DNA of 64,000 bases. Origin: Cryptomeria japonica (Eukaryota; Streptophyta; Pinopsida; Cupressales; Cupressaceae). Positions 12,151 to 23,545 of the stretch are shown piece after piece (positions within the stretch are counted from its first letter, which is position 1; every line of letters begins with the position of its first letter). Under the pieces are notes generated by a model that ran no database searches, was not told the origin of the DNA, and saw only the letters and a list, made by a program, of their open reading frames with translations. A program made the position numbers and the translations under genes. The stretch is taken from NCBI RefSeq assembly GCF_030272615.1, contig NC_081407.1, positions 99,245,897-99,309,896 on the forward strand. The letters run 5' to 3'.

Positions 12151-13575
12151 TTTTAAAGAATAGCATGGTGAAACTGTCAGGACCTGGAGACTTGTCAGGA
12201 GCCATCGAAACTACCACCTCTTGGAGTTCAGCAAGAGAGAAAGGTTGCATCAGATAATCATTATCACGTTGTGAAATTAGACAAGGGATGGAATCTAGCA
12301 ATACCTTGACACTGGACTCCTCAGGAACAAAAGGAGGAGAAGGAGCAAGAATATTTTTAAAGAAGAATTCACCCTCTTCCCTAATTTCTTGTTCATTAGT
12401 TAATTTTACCCCCGAAGAAGGGGAATTTATAGAAAATATAGTAGATGCAACTTGCTTAATCTTTGCAGATGCCTGAAAGAACTTAGTATTTTTATCCCCA
12501 TCTTTTAGCCATATCTCCCTTGATTTTTGTCTCCAATACTCCTCCTCTCTAGAGCACAATTCTTCCTAGTAACTTTGTAAATGCTTCTGCCTTGAGAAGG
12601 TTTCAAGATTAATCCCATTAGAAAAGATAAGTTCGTTGATGTCCTTTAATTCCTTCTCTACATTTAATTTCTCTGCAAAGATGTTTTTGAATACTTCCCT
12701 ATTCCAAACTTTGATATTTGCTTTTACAAACTGCATTTTCATATAGAGTTGAAACATTTTGTTCCCCCTACAGAAGGGAGCACTTACCCACCATTGACGA
12801 AGCAAAGCATGAAAGTGTGGATGTCAAAACCACATTCTTTCAAATTTAAAAGAAGGTCTATGATGAGAAGCTTCATGTTTATCCAAGAATAATGAGATAG
12901 GAAAATGATCAGATCTAGAGAACGATAGAATATTAGAGCTGAAAGTATATTTCTGAAGGATCCATTCGTATGAACTAAAAAACTTGTCCAATCTGCTTGC
13001 AATTTGAAGGGAAGTTCTCCAGTTTATCCATGTAAATTGACCATTAGAAGGTGAAATGTCAGAAAGGGCATTATCAGACACAAAAGATCTAAATTCATCA
13101 ATCACTTTAGAAGCAGCAGGGTTGCCTCCTCGTTTCTCATCCTGAGACAAAATGGCATTAAATCACCTCCTAAGATGATTTTATGAACTCCCTGCACATG
13201 GATCTGACAAGATAAAGTATTCCAAAGAGCATGTTTCTCATGAGGAGCTGTTGGACCGTAAATATTAAAGAGGAGAAAGGATAAATAAAAATTCTCAATA
13301 AGAATAAGATGCCAATTTGTCCCTTGGTTCAAGGTTTTTGCTTTGATTGTCATGGGATTCCACAAGGTCAGAATACCACTGAAAGCCCCTACTGCAGGAA
13401 CATGTATGAAATCCCATAAAGTCCCTTTTTTAAAAATCTTTTGAGAGGCTTCATCAGAAAGCTTTGTTTCTTGTAATAAAATGGCATCTGCTTGGGAGGA
13501 ATCCAACTGCTACTTGATTTGTCCCCTCTTGTCAGAGGCATTCAAACCTCTGACATTACAAGATATGATCCTCAT
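12134..13575 (-). pseudogene. LINE ORF2 endonuclease domain and linker
   Basis: The ORF2 start is probably the ATG at 13573-13575, because the peptide begins MRIISCNVRGLN, the usual N-terminus of plant LINE ORF2. A TAG interrupts codon 22. The AP-endonuclease motifs follow: LLQETKL (catalytic Glu), FNIYGP, and ILGGD. Just after the GGD the frame shifts, consistent with loss of one T near 13170. SRLDKFF and SRSDHFP then follow in the next frame. The linker to RT contains WLKDGDKNTKFF. This domain would nick target DNA to start reverse transcription. Confidence 0.92.
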
Positions 13576-13713
13576 TGCACCCGAGAAGAACAATGTGTTC
13601 TTCTCGGTCTTGAGTGGGGTGAAAACTTGTCTACAATTGTAGATTGGATACCAGTTGCGATCTCTTCTTAGATTTTAAGAATCTCGAGCTTCCGACCTCT
13701 TTTTTTAGGTGTT

Positions 13714-14030
13714 TTAGAAAGGAGATGAAGAGACTGATTGAGCAAGAGAGGGATGTTGAGAAAAATCGAAGTCAAGTTGTATGGGAGGTTGAAAGGGCGG
13801 ATATGAATTATCTTCAGCCACAAGGTGATCAGCATGACTAGACTCTAATAGGGGTGAAAAAATGGGTGGTGAAGTATTAAGAGTGAGAGGCATAGCATCC
13901 ACAGAAGGGACATCCTAAATTTCTGAGAATTCCTCGAGAGAAATTTCATCAATCAAGTTCGATGCAACAGAGATAAGGATATCATGTGCCATTAATTAGA
14001 TATTTGGAGCATTCGATGAGGATCCAACAG
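13714..14030 (-). pseudogene. possible LINE ORF1 C-terminal remnant
   Basis: A Ser/Pro/Asp-rich minus-strand stretch lies just upstream of the LINE ORF2 start. It has no recognisable domain. Position and composition fit the tail of a LINE ORF1 (RNA-binding protein), truncated at the 5' end of the insertion. It could also be 5' UTR. Confidence 0.35.
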
Positions 14031-14040
14031 TGACGTTCTC

Positions 14041-15200
14041 ATGAAAGAAACTATGATAAAAAAAATAAAAATAAAAAATCTAATCTTGAACTAAATACAC
14101 AAAAGTTCCAATTTATTGAAAGCTAGGATTCTTGTAGGAAATAACTTACAAAATGATTTGAATTACTAACTATTACACTTTAAATAAGAACTTAATACAT
14201 GAAAGATACCGAATTGCTTACAAGAAGGCTAACAATCAATTTAGTGCTTACTTGCTTGAAGGGGGAATGATCTTGATAACCACAATACTCATGTTTGAAA
14301 AAAAAAGGTTAGGAGAGAGACGGATTTATGCTAATTAACCAATATGAATGTGACTCTCAAATAATCCCAATCAATCCACTTTTAATTAACCAATATGAAT
14401 ATGGTTCCTAAATAATTCCAATTAACCAATATACAAAAAGTTCCTAAATAATTCCAATTAACCAATATACCAAAAGTTCCTAAATAATTCTAATTTATCA
14501 ATATACAAAAAAGTTCCTAAATAATTCCAATTAACCAATATATAAAAAGTTCCTAAATAATTCCATTTAACCAATATACAAAAAGTTCCTAAATAATTCC
14601 AATTAACCAATATACAAAAGTTCCTAAATAATTGTAATCTTTTTTTTTTAGTTGTTCTTGAACCAATGCCAAATCTTTCGCAGATTATAAGGAGATAGCT
14701 AACTAACCCTTCCACTTGAAGCAATTTAACCCTTGCAATTTTTTCACAAATAATAACTTTATCAATCTCAAATTCTTAGATGGGGGCTAAGGTTTTCTCC
14801 TAGATCTTCCTCAATTAAGATTGTTGTTTAATCGTCTAAGTGATCATGGAATAGGTTTCTCAAAACCCACATTAAGGCAAGAATCCAACAATAACAATTT
14901 ATAACTTATTCCATCTTCGAAGCTAAGTTTCATTAGACATTTACAACAAAAGACAAATACTTGGTTTGAGGTTAACGAGCTAAGTCAAGTCTCATGGTAA
15001 AATGATTTTAGATTTCATAACTCTCTTTGGTTTCATATAAAGCTTTTTACACTTCCCAATTAATTTCAATGTTCTAGATTATACCATGTAGATTATATGA
15101 AGCTTTACTATGAGATTCACCCCTACATTTAAATGTAACTTCTCCCTTTTACTATTATTATGTTTCCTTAAAGTTAGAAGATAAATTTGACTATTATTGG
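14041..15200. other. AT-rich non-coding DNA
   Basis: No gene is visible. It contains the 36-bp tandem array listed separately. It lies between the LINE's 5' end and repeat copy B and may be the diverged distal part of that repeat. Confidence 0.5.
14383..14639. repeat. 36-bp tandem repeat array (about 7 units)
   Basis: The unit is AATTAACCAATATAC followed by AAAAAGTTCCTAAATAATTCC. It repeats about seven times with small changes in the A run and a few substitutions. A more diverged unit lies just to the left (near 14333). Confidence 0.92.
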
Positions 15201-17715
15201 GTTTGACTATACTAAATGCCTTGTTAATTCTGCATCTTGGAATCCAATAAAGAACAATCCAATATCCAACCTACTACTACTACTAAGAGATTTATATTCA
15301 AAATGAAAAGGACCATTATTTCTAGCTTCTTGCAACTTGCATGATAATCATAAATATGTACTTGGTATGATGACAATAATGTGTAACTTGCATGGAAACA
15401 ATAATTAAGTAACTTACATGATGTAACTTGCATGATAACAATAATAATGTAACTCATATGAAGATTAAAAATGTTCATTTTCTTAAATGGGGATTAGTTA
15501 AATTAAATTTGAATCATTTGCTTGAAATAAACAATTGACTAAGGTGGCTATGATTTCTTAGAGAGGAGGTCCCTTTATACAATCTTAATCAATATAATTT
15601 AATAATTTAAAATAGGATAAAAATGTCAACCAAATAACCCGATTAAATCTAAAACTATCTAGATGAGTCTAAACTATACATATAGTTACAAGTCCATCTA
15701 TGAATTTAATTTCCTTGATTTAGCAAGATTGAACAGCCCCAATCCTTCGACAAAAATAACTCTCTAAATTTATCCCCTTTAATGGTAAAAAAAATTACAA
15801 ATTTTTATATTAATAAAATTTTATTCATGAACTAGCCGACTCAATTTGCAATTAGATTTTATTTATAAATCACCCCATACAAATCAAGTTTTTGTATTAC
15901 AAAACAAAATTTTGTATTAATAATTCTTATTTTTACTCTCTTTGAACCAGGATTGTATAAATTTATAATTGATAAAATTAGTGGTTCTCCACTTTTATTG
16001 AAAATAAATAAATATGAAGTAGGATTAATGCATTTTTAGTTTTTAAAACAATAATAAATAAATAAATAAAATCGAATTTATATATACAATGTAGTCTTCA
16101 ATTATTTCTTTTGAATAAAGGAAAAGTGGGGGAGTGGGGGTCCGCAAGCCCCGCCACCCTTGCAGCCTCAAAGCATTAAAAACACTAACATAATTAAAAC
16201 GTCTAACATAATAAAAATGCTCGAACAACATTGATCTCAATTTTGATTTAAAACAAGGATTGAAGAGATGTTTATAAATTTATTATTATTATTATTATTT
16301 GTATATATGATTATTTATATATTTTTATCTGAGTTTTATTAAATTTCACAGAGAGGCTAAATAGACTTGGAAAAAAAATAACAAGAAAAATTAACCTATA
16401 TTTTCATACATGTTTTGAGGAGAAAATAGTCTCAAAGGAAATCAACCACAGAGAAAAGAAAGGGTTTCAGAGAGAGGTAATTTGGAATAAATAAATATCA
16501 TGTGGTAGTGTTTTGAATTAAGTAAGAAAAATGCATAAACAATTTCCCAAAGGTAGATTTTAAGAGAGATGAAAATGAACATTCACAGATTTCACAAGAG
16601 ATGAACTTGGATTTCCACAGATTTCACAGAGAGATGAATGGTTCTACATCATATTGAAAATAATAACAACCAGGTTTGAATTAACACAGAGAAGGGATTT
16701 CTCCACAACACACACACAAAAAAAAAGTTGTTGAATTTATATGTTTTTGTTCTATGCACATTTTGAGGAAAAGGAGAAGAAAACTACTCACATAGAAAAT
16801 CAAATACAGAGATTTCTCACAGATCTTTTTCCTAGATTTTTTTTAAAACATTTTTGAGAAAAGCAAAAAGTAAAAAGAAATTTGATTTTCTTTATTTTCT
16901 CTAAATGAGATTAAATAAATAAAAAATAATCTGCATACGCATATTTGGAAGGAATTTTTATCAATGCAAAAAAAAAGATTTTTTCTTTTGATTAATCTTT
17001 CTAAATAATTAAGAGATGATTTCTTGAAGCAAAATTTTCATAAAATAAATTTTAAAAAAATCTAAGAGAGATAAAATATATTTCCTTTTGAAAATACAAA
17101 TTTTGCACATGCAAATAAGTGAATGCAAAGAAGGGAACCTGGATTGACAAAGCTTTTGATGTTGAATCCTCTCTAGCCTTCTTAGATCCTTCCTTGTAGC
17201 TTGGTGAGGATTCTTCAAGAGAAAACTTAATAATTCTACAATAAATGTGACTACAAACAAAATCCTACTACTATTAACAAGAACTTGAGAAATTATATCA
17301 CACCAAAAACCATGAACTCCCCTATCAAAAGTTTGACCTACAATATATAGAAAGAGTGCACCATATTCCACTTTTGAAAGAATTAATTGAAATTGAGATT
17401 CTTTTCTAAAAAAAATTTCATGCATCATTGATTGTTGACATAGTAAGATTTACATGCAATAATAGAAATTTGAAAAGACTCTTCTAGAAACTTCCCTTTT
17501 TCTCCTACGACATGTACTAGAATAAATAATTTATAAATAAATCTTATGACCTCATATGTGTCTTCACTTATTAATTATTTTTATTTAAAATTCCAATCAT
17601 ATTCAATTTATCTTATCCATCTAACATTACTCATAGAATCAATAGTAATAAAAATAATAGTAGTTGTAATAATAATAATAATAATAATAACAACAAGAAG
17701 TTAGGAAAAGAGGGT
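15200..17715 (-). repeat. long LTR-like repeat, copy B
   Basis: Collinear, diverged partner of 1000-3444. It shares the GTAACTTGCATG block, the G-rich block (16120-16180), repeated CACAGAGAG motifs (16349-16690) and the segment with GATGTTGAATCCTCT and GATCCTTCCTTG. It runs directly into the chromovirus LTR at 17716. A (TAA)n microsatellite lies at about 17667-17691. No genes. The left edge is approximate. Confidence 0.5.
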
Positions 17716-17876
17716 TGTAATAACCCACCATGTTTAACACAACAAATTTGACCATTCTTTTTTTTTTTTTTTTTAATTTAATCATTTGTGTTTGATTCAA
17801 TCATTTTAAATAGTTTAACCAAAAATTATATAATAGAATTGTATCAAATCAAAAGGTGATAAAGGAGGGTTGTGAC
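17716..17876 (-). repeat. chromovirus 3' LTR (161 bp)
   Basis: On the plus strand it runs from TGTAATAACCCACC to GGAGGGTTGTGACA. It matches 22760-22914 with a handful of substitutions and a difference in a T run and one small indel. It abuts repeat copy B on its left without a visible target-site duplication. Confidence 0.9.
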
Positions 17877-17890
17877 ATCCTCCCCCCCTT
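17877..17890 (-). other. chromovirus polypurine tract
   Basis: TCCTCCCCCCCTTA on the plus strand is TAAGGGGGGGAGGA on the element's strand, directly before the 3' LTR. This is where plus-strand priming would be expected. Confidence 0.85.
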
Positions 17891-17951
17891 AATTTGTGCA
17901 TCGTCCCGATGCACTTATTGAATGAATCCAAAAGAGTCTATAGTGATTAGT

Positions 17952-18692
17952 TTAAAACAAAAAAGGGAACAATTGTTGCATTTCCTTAGTATCTTCCCAT
18001 GTGGCATTCTTTTCATCATACTGGTTCCATTGTACTTTGCATTGATCAACCTCTCTGTTGCGCAATTGGCACTGGCGCCTCTCTAAGATTTTGAATGGCT
18101 CTATCATTATTCCTCCCATTTCCTGGACCTGTAAAGCATCCCAATTCAAAATGTGTTTCTCATCAGGTACATACTTTTTAAGAAGAGATACATGGAAGAC
18201 ATCATGGATTCGGCTCAACTGAGGAGGTAAGGCCAACCGGTATGCAACTGGATTAATCCTTCCCAAAATTTCAAAAGGCCCAACATAACGAGGTGCAAGC
18301 TTAGTCTTTTTCCCAAATCTTATGGAACTCTTGTGTGGCCTAACCCTTAGGAAGACTTTCTCTCCCACCTCAAACTCCTTTGGTGTCCTGTTTTTGTCTG
18401 CATAACTTTTCTGCCTATCTGAGGCTTCTTTCAATCTTTGCCTAATTTCCTTAGTTCTCCTTTCCATCTCCTTCAACATATCTAGTCCAACTAGTATTCT
18501 ATCTTCAAGACTATCCCAACTCAAAGGTGTTCAACATGGCCTACCATACAATGCTTCGAAAGGTGCCATTCCCAAAGATGTTTGATATGTATTATTGTAA
18601 GCAAATTCTACCAGAGGTAGGTACTCTTCACATTTCTTCTGTTGGTCCATACAGTACATGTGAAGTAGGTCTTCCATAATTTGATTTGTCCT
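17952..18692 (-). pseudogene. chromovirus integrase C-terminus and chromodomain
   Basis: This follows the integrase core. It includes LPLVEFAYNNTYQTS, the alkaline GPY/F-type segment (LAPRYVGPFEIL) and a C-terminal stretch with ILERRQ, CKVQWN and ATWE, which fits the chromodomain of plant chromoviruses. A TGA lies at 18531-18533 where family members usually have Arg after GRPC, consistent with a CGA to TGA change. The chain ends at the stop at 17952-17954. The domain would bind histone marks or chromatin and bias integration. Confidence 0.88.
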
Positions 18693-20036
18693 TTATGTTT
18701 GACCATCGGTTTCAGGATGGTATGCAATGCTAAAATTTAGTTGAGTTCCCAGAGTAGATTGAAGAGTTGTCCAAAACCTTGAAGTGAATTTGACATCTCT
18801 ATCTGATATGATTTTGTCTGGTATTCCATGCAACCTAAATATTTCCTTAACAAAACGCCTAGCCAAGGTAGGTGCATCATCCATCAGGTTCCCTGGTATA
18901 AAGTGTGCCACCTTAGTGAGTTTGTCAATTACCACCATTATTGTATCATGCCTAGAAGGTGATGTGGGCAACCCTTGCATGAAATCCATGCTAATAACAT
19001 GCCACTTGTGTTGAGGTACATCATGTAATTGTAACAATCCAGCTAGATGTCTATGTTCTGCCTTTACTCTTTGACATTCCAAACATTTAGCCACATACTT
19101 GACTATGTCATTTTTCATCCCTTGCCAAAAGTACAACTTCTTTAGATCTGCATAAAGTTTGTTAACTCCCAGGTGTCCTGAATGAGGGGCATTGTGAGCC
19201 TCTGACAAGACTACTTCCCTTAAGTCTACTGAATTTGGAATATAGATTCTATTATTGTATCTGAGCAACCCATCCTCATCCAATGTATACCCTTCAACCT
19301 TAGGATCGGTTGGATCGTATTCTAAAGTCAATTTGACTTGCTCATACCATGGGTCATGTCCCTGTTCATCCATTACTTGCCTTTTGAAAGAAGTTTTAAA
19401 TGTTGCTATAGTCATCAAGTGTCTCCTCCTACTTAAAGCATCTGCCACCCTATTTTCCTTCCCCTTAATATATTCAATTTCAAAATCATATTCACTTAGA
19501 AACTCTAACCACCTTCTTTGTCTAGCATTTAAGTGGGGTTGGGTAAAGATGTACTTTAGTCCTTGGTTATCTGACTTTAACTCAAAGGGATTCCCTAGTA
19601 AGAAGTGTCTCCATTTCTGTAGGGCATGCACAATCGCTGCCAACTCTAAGTCATGGGGTGCATAATTAACTTCACGAGTCTTCAACTTCCTGGATTCATA
19701 AGCTACTACCCCTTCATCTTGGACAAGTACTCCTCCTAAACCTTCAATAGAAGTGTCAGTTACGATAGTGAAGTGTCCATTTGGATCTGGTACTTTTAGA
19801 ATGGGTGTTGAAGTTAGTTTCCCTTTCAAAATTTGGAATGCCTTATCACTTTGTTATGTCCACACAAACCTTTTACCCTTCCTTTGTAATGAGGTGATGG
19901 GGTTTGATATCTTAAAGAATCCCTCCACAAACCTCCTATAGTAACCTACTAGCCCCATAAAGCTTCTTACCTCTGAAACGTTTTTAGGGATCGGCCATTC
20001 TACTATTGCCTTTATCTTATCTGGATCAACTGCTAT
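18693..20036 (-). pseudogene. chromovirus RNase H and integrase core
   Basis: On the minus strand: the end of the RT thumb ([16 protein letters not shown]), then RNase H with TDTSIEGLGGVL and the ENRVADALSRR end. Then the integrase HHCC zinc finger (HSGHLGVNKLY, CLECQRVK) and the core with MDFMQGLP (first Asp), ISDRDVKF (second Asp) and HPETDGQT. Stops are at 19854-19856 (TAA) and 18693-18695 (TAA after DGQT, usually Glu). It remains in the same frame as gag. Confidence 0.93.
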
Positions 20037-20858
20037 TCATTCCTTTGATATTATATGCCCAAGGTAGTGAATCTTTTCCTCGAAGAAGGCACATTTTGAC
20101 AGTTTCCCATATAACTTATGTTCTCTCAACCTTTGCAAAACAATTTGTAGGTGTACTAAATGTTCCTCCTCATTCCTAGAGTAAATCAATATGTCATCCA
20201 GAAATACTAAAACAAATTTATCCAAGTAGTCATGGAGTACACTATTCATTAGGTTCATAAATGTAGCTGGGGCGTTGGTTACACCAAAAGGAACTACTGT
20301 GAATTCATAATGCCCATATCTAGTCTTGAAAGTTGTCTTCGGAATGTCCTCCTCCTTAATTCTGAGTTGATGGTATCTTGATCGGAGGTCTATCTTCGAG
20401 AAAACTGCTTCTCCTTTCATTTGGTCAAAAAGATCCTCTATTCGGGGTAAGGGATACCTATTCTTTATTGTGACCTTGTTCAACATCCTATAGTCGATGC
20501 ATAGTCTTAAGGTTCCATCCTTCTTCTTAACGAATAAGAATGGCACCCTCCATGGTGATACACTTGACCTTATTAATCCCTTAGCTAAGAGTTCCTCTAA
20601 TTGCATTTTGAGCTCTTGTAATTCAGTTGTGTTCATTCGGTAAGGTGCCCTTGATACTGGTTCAGCTCCCGGTAGTACTTCGATAGAAAAGTCAAACTTC
20701 CTTTTACGGGATAAGTCGGGTGATTCTTCTGGAAAAACATCCTTGAATTCTTTTAAGAAAGGGGTATTTTCAAAGGTCGGGGTATTTTCCTCCTTTCCTT
20801 CATCAATTTCAACCATATAGATTTGGCCTCCTCTTCTTCTTTCCTTCTTTAATTGCAT
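20037..20858 (-). pseudogene. chromovirus reverse transcriptase
   Basis: A 273-residue open stretch on the minus strand holds the classic Ty3/gypsy RT boxes: [74 protein letters not shown] and FLDDILIYS (catalytic DD at about 20193-20198). It ends at a TGA at 20037-20039, where the next residues IAVDP continue the family sequence. So this is a nonsense change, not a natural end. This domain makes the element's DNA copy. Confidence 0.96.
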
Positions 20859-21227
20859 GGCTGATATGGTTTCTATATTAATGGGTTTAAACTTTCCTTG
20901 GATTTTGACCCTTTCCCCCCCATCATCCTAACATTCAACAACTTTGTTATAGTAATCTACATTAGCTTAATGGTCTGTTAACCAACTCATTCCAATAATT
21001 ACATCATATAATCCTAGGGGTGCCACATAGAGGTCTACCTTTATTTCAAACTTAGGAAATTGTACCCTTGCCCTCAGAAAACATTTAGTTACTTCCCTAG
21101 TTGCCTTATCCCCATATTGAACCGTCTATGATGACTCCATTTGATTAACTTTTAATGCATACTTTCTTACTAATTCAAGTGAGATGAAACATTCAGATGA
21201 CCCAGTGTCAATTAGAATTGAAATTGG
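20859..21227 (-). pseudogene. chromovirus aspartic protease
   Basis: The minus-strand translation gives LIDTGSSECFIS near 21196-21215, the active-site motif of retroviral-type aspartic proteases. YDVIIGMSWL near 21000 is the matching C-terminal flap/hydrophobic segment. In-frame stops lie at 21126, 20967 and 20928 (left-most bases), so it is broken even though the frame is kept. The enzyme would cut the Gag-Pol precursor. Confidence 0.88.
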
Positions 21228-22610
21228 CTATTCAAATAGTGTACCTGTAGTTTCCATGGGAACATTCTGGTATCTTCCTCTTCGGTTCCTAACTGTTGCA
21301 TGAATCCTTTGTTGGGGCCCTTGTTGGGGTTGACTGGCCCTAATCTGACCTTGCATCTTGGGACACTCTCTAGCAAAATGGTTTCCCCCACACTTAAAGC
21401 ATCCACCTAGAGGACCCCTCCTGCCTTGATTCCTAGGGGGATCATTCCTTGTTTCATTGGCCCTGGGTGGATAAGTTATCATGTTCTGCTGGTTATTCCT
21501 ATTATAGTTGCCTTTGTTATTACTGCCCCTGTTATTATTGCCCCTGTTATTATTGTTATTTCCATTCCTTTGATATTGATTTGGGGGTGGTCTTCTTTTG
21601 AAAGAATTATCCCTTTGACTCTTGTTTAAGTTTGTGTTCCCCTTGAATTCCTGCTTCCTTTTAAATGAGTGGTTCCCATTATAGTTCTGCCCTGCTAGTG
21701 TTTGAATCTTCCTCTCTTGTCTTAGGGACTTTTCAAGTACTTCGTTCATGTTTTTGGGTCCATGCATGTTGACCTCTACCCCTATGTTGGTATTTAGTCC
21801 CGAAATGAACTTCCTTGCTTGGACTTCTTCATCTTTTTGGTACATTGGTATGTACTTAAGCAATTTGGCAAACTTATCCCAATATTGTTGAACTAATAGG
21901 GGTCGTTGACGTCGATTATGGAATTCTGTCACTTTCTCATCAAAGAACAATTGAGGGAGCCACCTTCCTTGGAAGTGGTAAACAAATTGGTCCCATGTGA
22001 TCGTATCCCTGCTATACCCATTTTGTTCCTTGGTGTTGGTCCACCAACTCACTACCTCCCCTATGAGTTGATAAGAACCCCATAAGGCCTTGGTTGTCTT
22101 GCTAAAATCTCTTAGTTAAAAATACTTTTCCATTTCATTTAACCAATTCTTGGCTCCTTCACCAATTTGTCTCCCATCGAATTTAGGAGGGCTGATTTTC
22201 TTTAAGTCCTTAGAGAGTTCCAATATGTTATTCTCCTTTCTATTATCCACCATATTCCCTTGATTGCTACCAGGATTTCCATTTTTGGTACCACTTCGAT
22301 TTTCAATGTCATCCTGCCTTGCCCTAAGGTCCTGCATTGACTGCTCCAAGAAATTGATTTTATCCCTTTGTTCGGTTAGCAGATTGATTATAGCCTTGAC
22401 CCCATCTTCGTTATTTCCTGGGTTATGTTGATTTCCATCATGGTCTTCCTCATGGTTTTCTTCATGGTTTTCTTCCTGATTTTCCTCATGATTAGCTTCC
22501 CTTTGTCTCCTAGTGGTAGTACGTCTTCCATTACCCCTTCCTCTTCCTCTTCCTCTTCCTCTTCCTCTTCCTCTTCCTCTTCCTCTTCCTCTTCCTCTTC
22601 CTCTAGCTAT
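21228..22610 (-). pseudogene. chromovirus gag (start ATG lost, one early stop)
   Basis: The frame can be followed from 22610. The first residues form a run of Arg-Gly pairs coded by an AGAGGA hexamer tract. The triplet at 22608-22610 is ATA just before GCTAGAGGA, where a start ATG would be expected, so I infer an ATG to ATA change. Then come an acidic Glu/His/Asn-rich stretch, a short coil, the capsid-type gag domain (WWTNTKEQNGY, WDQFVYHFQGRW, RKFISGLN) and a basic Asn-rich tail. A CX2CX3HX4C zinc knuckle (CFKCGGNHFAREC, about 21357-21402) follows. Stops: TAA at 22116-22118 and TAG at 21228-21230. Gag packages the RNA. Confidence 0.9.
22537..22604. repeat. hexamer microsatellite (CTTCCT)n coding Arg-Gly
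   Basis: A CTTCCT run of about 11 units on the plus strand. On the element's strand it reads AGAGGA repeats and encodes alternating Arg-Gly at the gag N-terminus. This makes it a coding microsatellite inside a retrotransposon. Confidence 0.93.
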
Positions 22611-22741
22611 TCTAGGGTTTTACCTGAAAGTTAAATTATGTAGTTAGTGCTTGATTTAAGATTTTAAAATTTGATTTCTATCATTGCAAAACATTCCCTT
22701 AGTTGTGTAAATTGAAGTGAGCACAAGGCCTAGAGTTGAAC

Positions 22742-22757
22742 CTTTGCTCTGATACCA
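22742..22757 (-). other. chromovirus primer binding site (tRNA-iMet)
   Basis: On the minus strand, TGGTATCAGAGCAAAG begins two bases after the 5' LTR. It is complementary to the initiator methionine tRNA 3' end. Confidence 0.93.
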
Positions 22758-22759
22758 CA

Positions 22760-22914
22760 TGTAATAACCCACCATGTTTAACCCAACAAACTTGACCATT
22801 CTTTTTTTTTTTGTTTAATTTAATCATTTGTATTTAATCATTTTAAATAGTTTAACCAAAAATTATATAATAGAATTGTATCAAATCAAAAGGTGATAAA
22901 TGAGGGTTGTGACA
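22760..22914 (-). repeat. chromovirus 5' LTR (155 bp)
   Basis: Partner of 17716-17876, with identical ends (plus strand TGTAATAACCC to GGGTTGTGACA). The right-hand flank is TATGA. Confidence 0.9.
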
Positions 22915-23545
22915 TATGATTCCTTCTTGAACAAAAAAAAAATCATATTTTATTTTGTGAGAGATTTCAAGCAAGAGCGAGACTCTTGAAAGTGGTGAAA
23001 GGATGCCATCAAAATGTAGAACCGTAATGTCATACTTTAAAAATATTGGTGGTGCATCAAATGGAACTACAATTCATCAGTAGTTGCACCAAATATTAAT
23101 GAAGAAATGCATACCTCAAGGGAAGATCAAATTGAGAAAATTGACTCAAATGCCAATGTTGTAGATTATGTTCCAAGGTATACCCAACGTAGCTAGAATG
23201 AGTTAATTGACTTAGATGAAAATGTCACAAATAATGTTGTTGCAAGTACACAAAAGAAGAAGAGAAAGCCAAATAAAAAATGGAACGTGAATGGGATATG
23301 ACCAAGGAATTTTTAAATTTATTAGGTGTCAAAGTACCCATTCGTTGAACCAATAGAGAATGCAAGAAAAGATGGACCTCCAAAAAATGCAAGTGTAAGA
23401 TTTGCAGTTACAAATATAATAGGGACAAGAAGTTGTAGCTAAAATTAGACATTTTATAAAAGCATATCAATAATGTTAATCAAAAAATTATAAATGAAAA
23501 GGAACAATCAATGATAAGATGGGAAATAGAAGAAGAAAATCTTCA

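Larger units (their letters stand above)
3512..14040 (-). mobile_element. plant L1-like LINE, 5'-truncated and interrupted
   Basis: On the minus strand the pieces appear in LINE order: the end of a possible ORF1, then ORF2 with an apurinic-type endonuclease, reverse transcriptase, a CCHC-like zf-RVT segment and a plant-type RNase H. The copia element at 4185-9473 splits the RNase H. Reading continues from 9479 to 4184 once the element and one GTATC copy are removed. An 11-T run at 3512-3522 is a plausible poly(A) tail seen from the other strand. The 5' edge near 14040 is judged from loss of similarity and an A-rich stretch. A convincing target-site duplication was not found. Three frame changes and several stops make it inactive. 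Confidence 0.85.
17716..22914 (-). mobile_element. Ty3/gypsy chromovirus with very short LTRs
   Basis: It runs on the minus strand: 5' LTR 22760-22914, primer site, gag, protease, RT, RNase H, integrase and chromodomain, polypurine tract, 3' LTR 17716-17876. The LTRs are only 155 and 161 bp but share both ends (minus strand TGTCACAACCC to TTATTACA). All domains lie in one frame from 22610 to 17952 with nine stops. No clear target-site duplication: AGGGT on the left, TATGA on the right. Chromoviruses are a Ty3/gypsy branch whose integrase carries a chromodomain that can guide insertion into chromatin. Confidence 0.93.

Noticed and set aside
3490-14070. AAAAATAAA-type duplication flanking the LINE
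   Set aside because: Both sides are A-rich, so the match is too weak to count as a target-site duplication.
14458-14724. Minus-strand frame with a repeating 12-residue WNYLGTF pattern
   Set aside because: It is a by-product of the 36-bp tandem array, whose period is a multiple of three. No sign of a gene.
22425-22634. A plus-strand frame encoding a long poly-Ser run
   Set aside because: It is the reverse reading of the AGAGGA hexamer tract that codes Arg-Gly at the chromovirus gag N-terminus on the other strand.
17711-22919. A target-site duplication for the chromovirus
   Set aside because: AGGGT on the left and TATGA on the right do not match; shifting the ends by a few bases does not help.
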